Source: Rosellinia necatrix
Taxonomy: Eukaryota; Ascomycota; Sordariomycetes; Xylariales; Xylariaceae
DNA length: 64,000 bases
Direction: 5' to 3'
Assembly (NCBI GenBank): GCA_021209875.1
Contig: JAGYVD010000002.1
Span: 4,278,001 to 4,342,000 of the forward strand
The stretch's first letter is position 1, and each line of letters starts with the position of its first letter. A program made the translations under genes and the position numbers. Positions 1-10,162 of this stretch are shown here, piece after piece. The notes under the pieces are model-generated. The model worked only from the letters and a program-made list of their open reading frames with translations. It was not told where the DNA came from and did not search any database.

Positions 1-11
1 GAAATACCTAC

Positions 12-922
12 CGTCACCATATCAGCGGTTACATATCCAACCCCACCAGTCCATCCCTCAGGGGGTTTGTCAAGGACATAGTGCACTCTGAACCCTGAGT
101 CTTCTTTCGCAAGCTGATCAAGGTCCTCTTTTAAGAGGATATCCTGCGGCGAGACATTTGCGAAGATGAGGTCCACCTGGGTCTTATCCCCGGTGGGGCG
201 GCCGCGGATGATGGCGCGGACAACCTGGAGCATGGGTGTAATGCCAGTACCACCGGCAACCATTCCAAAGTGACGAACCATGTTGGGAGCATAAACGAAA
301 GCACCCTTGGGGCCTCGGACTTTAATAGCCTGCCCAACAGCCAAGGAAGCCAGGTGTTTAGAGATATTACCAGTGGGGTAGGACTTGACGAGGAGATCGA
401 AATAGCCGGGCTGGTGGTCGCCTGAAATCGGGGTGTACGAACGGACAATTTCTTTCGTTGTGCCGTCGGGCTGCTGGATGTCGGCGCCAATTGAGATGTG
501 TTGGCCAATTGGGAGACCAAGAATGGACGTCGGGGCAGGGAGTTTGAACCGGTAACTGGGAACAGTTAGTCGTGTGAATGGGGATGGCATTGTAACCAGG
601 TTGATGACTGACATTGCGACATTGTGAGAGATGATGGTCTTCTCCTTCAACTCGAAGTCTTGGAACACGGTGGGCTGCAAGACCTTCTTCGGTTCTGCAT
701 AGATAGCAACGCTGGGGTTAGCACAGCATGACCAGCGGTGTGTGGGATCGAAGCAGAACACGCACGTGAGCTGGTAAACTTCCAGACACTCAACAGGAGG
801 GCGAGCAGGGTCGCATATGGAGTCCATTCCTTCTTGACGATGAAGGTGCCGAAGACCAGAAGGCCGGCGGGGATGTAGATCCCGTCGACATATTTCTTCG
901 CAGTCAATGGAGTGTCCGCCAT
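12..922 (-). CDS. cbr1: NADH-cytochrome b5 reductase 1, 3' end beyond the left edge
   Basis: This flavoenzyme passes electrons from NADH to cytochrome b5 for sterol and fatty-acid desaturation, usually at the ER or outer mitochondrial membrane. Coding exons on the minus strand are 922-766, 694-613 and 555-12. Introns are 695-765 (GTGCGT..TGCAG) and 556-612 (GTCAGT donor, ACTAAC branch site). A further donor (GTAGGT) lies at 11-6, so the last exon is outside the window. After a short start comes a hydrophobic anchor (about residues 14-45). The FAD domain has RSYTPIS and the NAD domain has [12 protein letters not shown], both hallmarks of the family, followed by [11 protein letters not shown]. 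The intron 1 acceptor was chosen because it joins FTSS to [14 protein letters not shown], the usual family arrangement. It is transcribed away from the GIG1-like gene. Only the C-terminal NADH-binding end is missing, and only because of the window edge. Confidence 0.93.
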
Positions 923-2108
923 GGTGAGACACGCAGCGCGGGGAACGAAACGGATCGGTGAGACTAAGGCGACGCAGACGACGTCAGCACGCGGTTGATG
1001 AGGTTGTGCCTCGCTCGAGAGCCGTCGAGTATCGGGGAATTTGAGGGAGGACTGGTGGGAGACAGGTTGGCGGGTTTCGGAGGGCTTACTATCACTTTCA
1101 GGGCCGGTCAGTCCCCAACAAAAATCGGGACGACTCCGGCGCTCAGGGTCCAAGCCAAGAGCGGTCAAACGTGGGAGAATGTCGGTCGCATAAGGGTGGG
1201 CTGATGGATCGATCGATGGGGCGACTTCCAACAAGATATACTGTAGCTAACTGGCACCCAGAGGAAGGAAGCTTCCACTTTAATTCAACAATTTCTATGC
1301 CCTACCTATCTAGGTTAGGTCTAGACTTCGTTATCTAGGTAAGTACCTACCTACTACCTAGGTAGTGGTAGTGTTATTAACGTCTAATCTAGGTGGCTGA
1401 TACTACCTAGGTAGGTAGGCAGGAAGATTAGATATCGAGTACATCCGCAGATCCATTGATGAGTGCGATGGATTCTAAGGTACCTACCCTAGTAGTAGGT
1501 AAATAGGTACCGTAAAAATGTTTGTAAGTACATATCGATAGCTAGAGGCAGAGCTACTATTATAGATATAAAGTATAAAGTTGCCGGTATCTACCTACCT
1601 ACCGATACCTACTCAATAGGTGGGTAGGTATCTACATACAAGGTTGTGGGTAAGGTAGAAAACCGCAGTTATGGGTTCAGTTAGATCTAAGAATCTACCT
1701 AACTACGGTCTAACTAAATTATCTTAATATCGATTTCTCAAACACGACGGCCCCTCCCTGTGCCTCAAATTGCAAGAGATCGTATGGTCTCCCCTAACTC
1801 TACGTTTCAATGCAAGGGAAATCGGTTTATATAGCCAGGTTAGTCTAATTAATGTGCTACTTGGTTGGCATCAATTGCAAAGTTATATCAATGTGTTTAT
1901 ATCACGTCAGTGAAGGTGCCGACTTTGCGTACCATGCGGTTAGGTGCTTAACGGGCTTAGCCTTTCCACCAGTCACGCCCAGCATTCCAACTCCACCTGG
2001 ATCTTCGGCCGTGGTCGGCACCATCTCGTCAAACCAATAAACGTAAACCCGAGCTTCCTCCGAACACTCCTCATCCAAAATCAGAACCGGACGCTCAGAT
2101 ATACCAGT
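923..2108. other. Intergenic: shared upstream region of cbr1 and the GIG1-like gene
   Basis: The two flanking genes diverge from here. The middle (about 1299-1660) is packed with ACCT/AGGT-type repeats. No reading frame in it looks like a real gene. The two promoters probably occupy the outer 300 bp on either side. Confidence 0.6.
1299..1660. repeat. ACCT/AGGT tetranucleotide repeat cluster
   Basis: Imperfect runs of CTACCTA, GGTAGGTA and the palindrome CCTAGGT alternate on both strands. Similar clusters lie in most longer intergenic regions here (near 3750-3890, 7580-7860, 12430-12520, 14690-14735, 18140-18180, 27050-27260, 35190-35260, 44760-45510, 58685-58712) and not in the exons I can define. 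Confidence 0.8.
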
Positions 2109-2820
2109 ATGGGTGACTTATCACTGAAGGCGTCGCTAGAGGAGCCGCCCTTTCCACTGACCGAGGTGGATAAATGGGTTTTATCTCTGACTGACGAGGA
2201 ATTTCACTATCATGATTGGGAAGACTTGAAGAAGATAATTGGTATGGCGAGACATATTCTCTGATTTTTGGATGACAAACCCGACGACTTACGTGCAAGC
2301 GCTAGGTGAAAACAACCTCTCGGTTCTCAAACGGAAACCTTCTGAACTGCGGCGATATATGGCATGGACCACCGAAACTAGGTCCCAATATGGATCAATG
2401 ACCAACTATCTTCTAACTCATCGCCTGCCCAAGGCCTGGGGATCGCCCCCTTTTACACCAGCTTCGGTGGTCCCCTTCGATGACAAGTCTGACTATTCTG
2501 TTCTCATTAACGATTGGCCGTACGGTCTCACACCTGACATCGCCCATATTGTTGTTTGGTCGAGGACTATCATCGATACTGAGGCAGAGACTGGTGATAT
2601 GACTGCGGAGAGCCGTTGTGTGGTCTCAGACTTTATAAAAAGGTTCTTTATTGACAAGCTCGGTCCGGAAGGAGAGACAAAGGTCTTGTGGTTCAAGAAT
2701 TGGGTCTCATTGCAAAGCGTTCGTACTCTTGAGCACATCCACGTGATGGTGAAGGATGCGAGTAAAGAACTTTTGGATGAGTGGACGCAGGAGTTAGCCG
2801 TCCATAGGTTGAGGAACTAA
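2109..2820 (+). CDS. GIG1-like protein (DUF3605 family)
   Basis: Two exons, 2109-2241 and 2300-2820, encode 217 residues. The intron 2242-2299 (58 bp, GTATGG..CAAG) restores the frame and joins DLKKII to ALGENNLSVLKR. The product has the family pattern: an acidic N-terminal WEDLKKII segment, the block LSVLKRKPSELRRYMAW, then a C-terminal WFKNWVSLQSVRTLEHIHVMV segment. The family is named after the Candida N-acetylglucosamine-induced protein Gig1 and its biochemical role is not established. No signal peptide or membrane segment is seen, so a soluble protein is expected. The stop codon lies only 46 bp from the stop of the convergent SND2 gene, so the two transcripts very likely overlap. The family call rests on remembered motif similarity. 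Confidence 0.85.
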
Positions 2821-2866
2821 CCAACCTCGCGGAGCGTGTTTGGGCCTCCTGCACCTATAGCAAATC

Positions 2867-3501
2867 TTAGGCTGCTCTCTTCTGCTTTCTATTTCCTGTC
2901 CGAGCACCACCGGCTTGCTGCTGTTGTGGTTGCTGCATCCCTGCCATGCCACGGGCTGCACTTAGCACTGAAACACTTAAAGTTAGCTATTGTCATTTTA
3001 AGGGTAATCTGTAGTCGTCTCAGAAGCGTAGACAACTTTCCCTAAATAGCCCTGGGCCGAAGTACCCGGGGGAGCCGAATAGGAACCGAGAAACTAATCC
3101 GTAAAACACTTACGACCGAAGCCCTTGAATGCCCCATACGCCGGTACGACGGACCAGAGAAGCCAACCCCAGTTCCCGAACAATGTGACAAGGACTACTG
3201 ATGTCCAGGTAACCCAGACAACATCGAACATGTATTCCGTAAGACCAGGGGCCGACAGGTCCTCTCCGGCGGTTTTAAGAGAGTTGGTTGATGGGTCAAA
3301 TTTGGGACGGCCGGTCGATTCTAAGACGAATTCACAGACGAAGCTAGGAATTGAGAAGACCACGTAGAGTAAAAGAGACCTCCGTCTAACAAACAAGTTA
3401 AAGAGGATGAATAGAGCATTGACGGTGAGTGTGCCAATGTGAAGGTTCTTCAGGGTAGCTGTGTTAGCCTTAGCCCTGTCCTTGCGCGCTTTCTGAGCCA
3501 T
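2867..3501 (-). CDS. snd2: SRP-independent targeting protein 2 homologue (SND2/TMEM208 family)
   Basis: Small ER membrane protein of the SND pathway, which helps deliver tail-proximal and other membrane proteins to the ER without SRP. Exons on the minus strand are 3501-3114 and 2967-2867. The intron 2968-3113 (GTAAGT..TTCAG) gives 162 codons plus stop, close to the usual family size. A basic start (KARKDRAKANTATLKNLH) is followed by three or four hydrophobic segments (about residues 25-60 and 95-130) and a soluble Gln/Arg-rich tail ending in RKQKRAA. It converges on the GIG1-like gene and shares a 1.1-kb upstream region with CDC27. The family assignment comes from topology and the KNLHIGTL-type start motif. 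Confidence 0.82.
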
Positions 3502-4619
3502 CGTAATTTTAACCTAACTCGCTGCTTGGTATAAACACAACATAGGACGCCCAAGAATTCTTCAGACGGAAGTCGACAGTGTTGTGGAAGGAAGTGTGTC
3601 GAATCCCGTTTATCGGACTGCCTCGTATCATAAAGGCCGAGATTAAGGTAGTTTTGAGAGCGAAATTTCCAGTTGCGTTCTCCAAAAGGGTGGGAACTAC
3701 CATGGAAGGAGCCGTGTAACTAGGTAACTATTTCATACCAAGAGCTACCAACCTACCTAGTGGTGGGGTCCCAACCGCTGCGCGGCTGGTAATTTGCTCC
3801 CGTCCCAGCAATGTGGCGGGTGGTACGTGGGTACATGATATATGAATGTGTTGTAGGTACCTAGGTACTACTGTAGGGGTACCTCAAAGCACCTAGTCGT
3901 TAGCGCTGCGTTGTTGCTCTGCCAGGCTAACTCTAGCCGCCACCGGCCAATCAAACGATGCATCGCCCCCTGTCAGCGTCACTCCACCACAACATACCAA
4001 AATCGTGACTGTGCCAAAGCTGCGAATAATTGGCAACTGCCTCCAGCACCTTGTTGTTATTGTTGTTGTTCCTATCCATACCAGCAACCCACCCTCTTCA
4101 TGGTATTATTCGGAGGGCACCCTCTGAGCCCGGGAACTGGAACATCTTTGCGAAGAGCACCACGTTCTGTCCGGTCTTTGTGATGGATCCGTCATAACAT
4201 AATCCAGGGCTGTTTCTTTCCGTCTCCCACGTCTCCTCGTTCACTGGCACTTTCTCACAGACATGCCCGCTCAAGACTGCCGAGACCTTCTCAACCAGAT
4301 TCCCGTTTATCTCCCCGCCGCCCGTCTCAACCTCTCGGCCCATCCCGACAACATCCCTGAACACCATCGCTACGTCTAGTCGGCCCGCCTTAATCATAAT
4401 TATCCTCGTCCTCTACGTCCGCCACTCGTCGTTTCTAGGGGTGCAGCGCCGCCACCCAACGCATCTCCAAGCATCCCGCCCGGCGCCGATACCGATCACC
4501 AGCCTCAATCTTCGGCTTCCGCGGGGGCTTATCTTGGCGGGAGCACGGGGCGACCTCATGGCTGTTTGACTATAGTATCACACTGTCCAGACTCTTCCGA
4601 ACCGACCCCGGTTGTCGCC
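3502..4619. other. Intergenic: divergent upstream region of SND2 and CDC27
   Basis: It holds ACCT/AGGT repeats (about 3750-3890), a CCAAT box at 3947-3951 and a CT-rich stretch before the CDC27 start. Small reading frames on both strands do not resemble genes. Confidence 0.55.
3947..3951 (+). promoter_or_regulatory. CCAAT box between SND2 and CDC27
   Basis: A GGCCAATCA element, the preferred context of the fungal HAP/NF-Y complex, sits 446 bp upstream of the SND2 start and 669 bp upstream of CDC27. Only the motif is seen. Function is inferred. Confidence 0.3.
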
Positions 4620-7132
4620 ATGCCGCCTTCGAGCGCCGCCCTTACGGCACAGCTAAGAAATACGGTCCATTACCACCTCGATCAGCACTCATATGATAAC
4701 GCGCTCTTTTTCTCGGAGAGACTAGCCGCACACGACCCTCGCTCGGGCGAATCCTCATACCTCCTCGCACTCAGCCATTTTCGATTGAGAGACTATAGAT
4801 CAGCCTACGAGATCAGCAAAGCCCCTGGCTATCGTGGCATCCACCTCAACTGCGCATATATATTCGCACAGACCTGCCTTATAATCGAAAGGTACAAAGA
4901 TGGTATCACCGCGCTCGAGAAGTCCAGGGGCCTCTGGTCTCACAAGTCAAGTTTCGGAAAACATACGGCAACGGCAAGAGCCCCGCATCCGGACTCGGCT
5001 GGTGTCTTATGTCTGCTTGGAAAACTATACAAAGCGTACGACGATAAAAAGAAAGCGATACTAAATTTTGAGGAGGCACTGAAAGTCAACCCATTCATGT
5101 GGGATGCGTTCGCAGCCCTATGCGACATGGGTGTGAACGTACGGACGCAGAATATCTTCAAGCTAAACGACATTTTGACAGACGGGCTAAGTTTCGACCA
5201 ACCACCTGGAATATTGGTGGAACAAAAGGACAATGGTGCAATAAATCCCATGGAGCCACTAAACAGGAAGGCTGCGATTCGATCTACCATATTCGATGCC
5301 ATGGATCCTTTTGACTCGCAGCGATCAGGAGCGTCCAACGAAATGATCCTCGGTAATAACTTTCTTAGCGCAGGTTCCGGAGAAAATGATTCCATGTCCA
5401 AAATAAATGCCGCCCGCACTAGGATGGCAGCCGCGCCAGAGCCCGCTCATGATCCGGTGGACTCTCCAACGGTTGCAAATGTTGAACCAAACTTCTCCAG
5501 AGGGGGCTTGGCGATAGACCCACCCCCGGCGCCTATCCGAAGAACGAGGAATACTCAGCCCCTGGATCCCGGACCGCTAGACGCCGCTCCCAAAATGGGA
5601 CACCGCTTGGCTGGGAAAAGAAACCAGAAGGCTCAAGATGAACACTCCTCTGAGCCAAACCCGGCTATTCTCAGGGCCTCCGCAGCTGCTGTGTCCGGCA
5701 TCGAGCGGAAGAGGACAGTTTCCGGCCATCCTGTACAACCTAGACCACCATCTGAGGAGCCTGGTGCACCTCAGCGAAGAAGTGCGAGGATAAACACGTC
5801 CAGAGGTGCAAATGCGAAGGCAAACTCTGGGGCAGCCACAGTAGGTGCAGCAGCAACGAGGGAATTAAAAAGGGCTAGACCCCAGATCTCTCGTATCTTG
5901 CGGCCTAATTCAAGCGGTGCAAGTGTTGGCAGGGCCGTTAGCGGTAATAGGAAACCGCTAGAGGAGAATGGCATGGATGTGGACCAAGCTGAGGCACCCA
6001 GGGTCAAGGAGGCGCCTCCTCAACCCCCGATAGTTAAGCCTGTGGAGCCGGATGTGATTAAGATTGAGGAGGCATTGAGGTGTCTGATCGAATTGCTGAA
6101 GAAATTTGGATCTGGGTACCTGGCCCTTTCTCAGTACCGATCTATGGATGCGTTGGCTGCCTACACATCGCTGCCACGTGCCCATCAAGATACTCCTTGG
6201 GTGCTGTCCCAACTTGGCCGAGCATATTATGAGCAGGCATCATATGCTGAAGCGGAGAAGTATTTTAGAAAGCTGCGGATACTTGCGCCTACGCGCCTTG
6301 AAGATATGGAAGTCTACTCTACGATTCTCTGGTTTCTCAAGAGAGAGACAGACCTGTCTTTTCTCGCCCACGAACTGGTAGATTCATCTTGGCACTCGCC
6401 GCAAGCATGGTGTGCCTTAGGCAACGCGTGGTCGCTCGCGAAGGACCATGAACAGGCCTTGAGGTGTTTCAAACGCGCCACTCAACTCAACCCCAAGTTT
6501 GCGTATGCCTTTACTCTGCAAGGGCACGAACATGTGTCTAACGAAGAATATGAGAAAGCCCTCACGGCATATCGATTGGCAATATCAGCGGATCGTCGCC
6601 ATTATAACGCCTATTACGGCATCGGCCGAGTGTACGAAAAGCTCGGCAACTACGACAAGGCCCACACACATTTTCATTCCGCGTCCACCATCAATCCCAC
6701 CAACGCTGTCTTGATCTGCTGTATCGGGAATGTTCTCGAGAAGCGGCGCGACATTGTTCAAGCATTACAATATTTCAGCAAGGCGACAGAGCTTGCACCC
6801 CATGCTGCTCAGACTCGGTACAAGAAGGCGAGAGCCCTGCTTGCCTTGAATCAGCTCGATGCGGCTCAGAAGGAGCTAGAGATCCTTAAGACCCTAGCAC
6901 CAGATGAGGCGACCGTTCATTTCTTACTTGGCAAGTTATATAAAACGTTAAACGATAAGGGCTCCGCTGTTCGGCACTTCACTATTGCGTTGAATCTAGA
7001 TCCAAAGGTTAGTCGAACTCCGCTACCTCCTTTCCTCCTACTAACTCTGGAATTCAGGCAAGTCAGCAGATCAAAGAGGCCATTGAAAGCCTAGAGGACG
7101 ACGATAGTTTTGATGATTCTATAATGGCATAA
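4620..7132 (+). CDS. cdc27: Anaphase-promoting complex subunit Cdc27/APC3 (BimA/Nuc2 homologue)
   Basis: TPR scaffold subunit of the APC/C ubiquitin ligase, which triggers anaphase and mitotic exit; it binds the IR tails of the coactivators Cdc20 and Cdh1. Exons 4620-7007 and 7058-7132 encode 820 residues. The intron 7008-7057 (50 bp, ACTAAC branch site, TTCAG acceptor) joins LNLDPK to ASQQIKEAIESL, and the protein ends in DDDSFDDSIMA. N-terminal TPRs (about residues 10-180, with YDNALFFSERLAA and GKLYKAYDDKKKAILNFEEA) are followed by a long disordered linker (about 210-475) and a C-terminal TPR array (about 490-790, with NAWSLAKDHEQALRCFKRA and GIGRVYEKLGNYDKAHTHF). The frame is open upstream, but the first ATG is at 4620. 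Length and layout match fungal Cdc27. Confidence 0.95.
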
Positions 7133-8382
7133 CGTGGGTCTTGATAGCCGGGCATTCGGTTATCCAATTCGCGTGGAAGGCCACATTGTTGTTCTCCAGG
7201 GGCATTGGGATGGTCTGTTCTAGTGTTGGTTCAGGGAACGCGTGGGATGATATTTGGAGTAGGACTACCCGGGAAAGGTTGAAGCGCTAGCGTTTGGCGT
7301 CTAGGTAGGTATCTAGCGCGGTTCAGTGAGGCTTTGCATTGGAATAGGCGTTCAGGGCATGAGAAGTCATCCACGGGGGCTATTGACCATCCGAGGATAG
7401 GTGCTTTTGTGTATACAATCAGGGTATGCATTGTGGAAAAGTGTACAGTACTACTAGCTAGCCTCTTCATGGCCATTTGATGAGGGCATCGTACAATGGA
7501 AAGCTGTGAACGGAAGTACAAAGGTCGTAAGTATTGCCGATTCTCATAAGAGGCAGCTGGTGCGTGTCAGTTGAACACTACCTAGGTAGGTAGGTAGAAA
7601 ATGGATGGCTACCTATTTTCAATGCATCACTGGCTGTTCAACCCTACCTAATACATATCACCTAACTTAGATCGGTTGCGAATTGCCTATAGCAGTTAGG
7701 CTTTTGCAATCCCTGTCCAGTTGAAGGAAAGGGATCGCTATGCCAAGTGCCTAATCTACCTATGGGTAGGTAGTTTTGTTGAGGTTTCATAGGTACCTAC
7801 CTGGGTACCTATCTAACGAGGCGCCCTAGGTGCCGTAGGTAATACACATCTTGGTACCTTACGTGCAGACAATTGTACATATTTAAAGTTTTAAACCTAA
7901 CTCATGATTGGATGATATTGGCATCTATGGATGTATTATATATGACCAGCTGCGGTTACAGAGCTGTAGGTACCTAATGGAATGCTGGGTACACGGGCCA
8001 CCACGCTAGCAGGGGTCTTGCCTCAATAGAAATCAGTCCCAAAACCACAGCAAAATGTCCGCGGAAACAGCCCACGGTTCATAAGCGCAATCGGGCCCTC
8101 CTTTGAATTCAAGATTCAGGAATTAAGCTGAATTTTCTGATTGGCTCAACAACCTTCCTATTTTTAAGGTAACAGCCTCCTTTAGTAAATACAATCAGCA
8201 ACCACCCGCAGAATAGCCCTTTATATCTGTCCCCCCCATCCCTCTTTTGCTTCCCTTTTCTCCTCTTTCCCTTTCTTGTTTCCCCCATACAACACGTACA
8301 CATCAACAATCCACGTCAACTTTTACCATCACCACAACATCCATTTCCGGCACTAAATTTACACTACACCCAACAATTCAAA
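7133..8382. other. Intergenic between CDC27 and histone H4
   Basis: It contains ACCT/AGGT repeats at 7303-7315, 7580-7592 and 7755-7860. The last 250 bp form the H4 promoter. No gene-like reading frame was found. Confidence 0.55.
8140..8283 (+). promoter_or_regulatory. Probable histone H4 core promoter
   Basis: Upstream of the H4 start there is an inverted CCAAT box (ATTGG, 8140-8144), a TATA-like TTTATAT (about 8219-8225) and a strong pyrimidine tract (about 8229-8283), an arrangement common at highly expressed fungal genes. Inferred from motifs only. Confidence 0.35.
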
Positions 8383-9021
<639 letters not shown>

Positions 9022-9591
9022 GCTACCTTCGTTACATCCCCGCATTCTTTGGCGTCTATGCCAATGTACACAGCATGGCGTATATGGTTTACCGAGGATG
9101 CGCGAGGTGTGTCCCCAATGGCGGGGGCCTGTTTTCAGTGTTCTCCGAGTGATTATGCATGATACACACCACTGTGTGATTGGCGTTGGTGGTTCTATGG
9201 GTTTACTCTGGTCTATGAGGTGGGTTGATTGCTCACGAAAGGGAAATCGTTATGATAGGGCGTGTAGTGCATAGCACTAGTGAATACATACATGCTTCGC
9301 GGATCGTCAAATACAAACACTGCTTTGATTGGTTCTGAACAAACGATAAATTTGTGATCATGATTTCTTCATCAGAGGTAGCGCCTATATTGGTATCTTG
9401 GTCTACTTCAACTCTAAACGCCCAGTTGTCCAAGCCTAATAGCAAAACCATGTCGTATTGGTGATGCGCTCAAACGATAGCTTAGCGCTCAAGGTTTGCT
9501 AGCATACCAGCCGCCTAGCCCGCAGATATGAACCTGTGTTGTCGAGTGTAGAGTACACTGTGTAGGAGGAGGGGATGGGAGGCTGAAAATA
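9022..9591. other. Intergenic between convergent H4 and TRS20
   Basis: It holds the 3' ends of two convergent genes. No repeat or gene stands out. Confidence 0.5.
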
Positions 9592-10162
9592 TCACAAATA
9601 CTTGCGGCCGGCAGCTGCAACACGTTGGCGGAAGACAGGGCTGCCTACTTCCATGTTGACACGGTAAAAGGGGCTCATGATCGCCTTGACCCAAGACTCG
9701 TACACCTCCAGCATAAATGCGCGCACTGCTTCCTCGGTCTGCGGGCTCGTCGGGTTCGTGGCGATAGTAGAGGTCGAGGAGCGGGGATTCGTGACGGAAG
9801 ATGCGGCCGAGGGGGGTTGGTGCAGGAGCATGAACTTGACGTTTCCGCCCGTCACAAAGCAGGATACGTAGTTGTTGAAGAAGCGGTCGATGCACTTCAG
9901 ATACCTACAATAGAAGCGCGGGGGGTCAGCTTGTGAGGCGCGCGAGAAGCCGGCACAGTCCGTAAGCATATACGCACATCTGCCCGGTGCCCCATTGAAC
10001 CTCCTCTACGATATCGAGGCTACTGTGCACGATGAACTGGTTCATGTGCCGGGCCTGCTCGGGGAATCGCGGCTGGCCGTCGCCACCCGCCTTGGACGTG
10101 CCGAACTCGTACTCGAAGAGCGGGTTGTCTTGCGTCCCGACTATGACGAAGTAGTAGGACAT
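9592..10162 (-). CDS. trs20: TRAPP complex subunit Trs20 (TRAPPC2/sedlin)
   Basis: Core subunit of the TRAPP complexes, which act as exchange factors for Ypt/Rab GTPases in ER-to-Golgi traffic and autophagy. Minus-strand exons 10162-9978 and 9904-9592 give 165 residues. The intron 9905-9977 (GTGCGT..TTGTAG) joins GTGQM to YLKCIDRFFNNYVSCFVTGG. The N-terminal strand MSYYFVIVGTQDNPLFEYEF and the C-terminal helix FMLEVYESWVKAIMSPFY are hallmarks of the longin-fold sedlin family. A Ser/Thr-rich loop (SSVTNPRSSTSTIATNPTSP) between strand and helix is the fungal insertion. Family length is usually 140-175 residues, so it appears complete. Confidence 0.94.

Noticed and set aside
4566..4619. Upstream extension of CDC27
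   Set aside because: The frame is open but there is no ATG before 4620, and the MPPSSAAL start precedes the conserved TPR domain at the usual distance.
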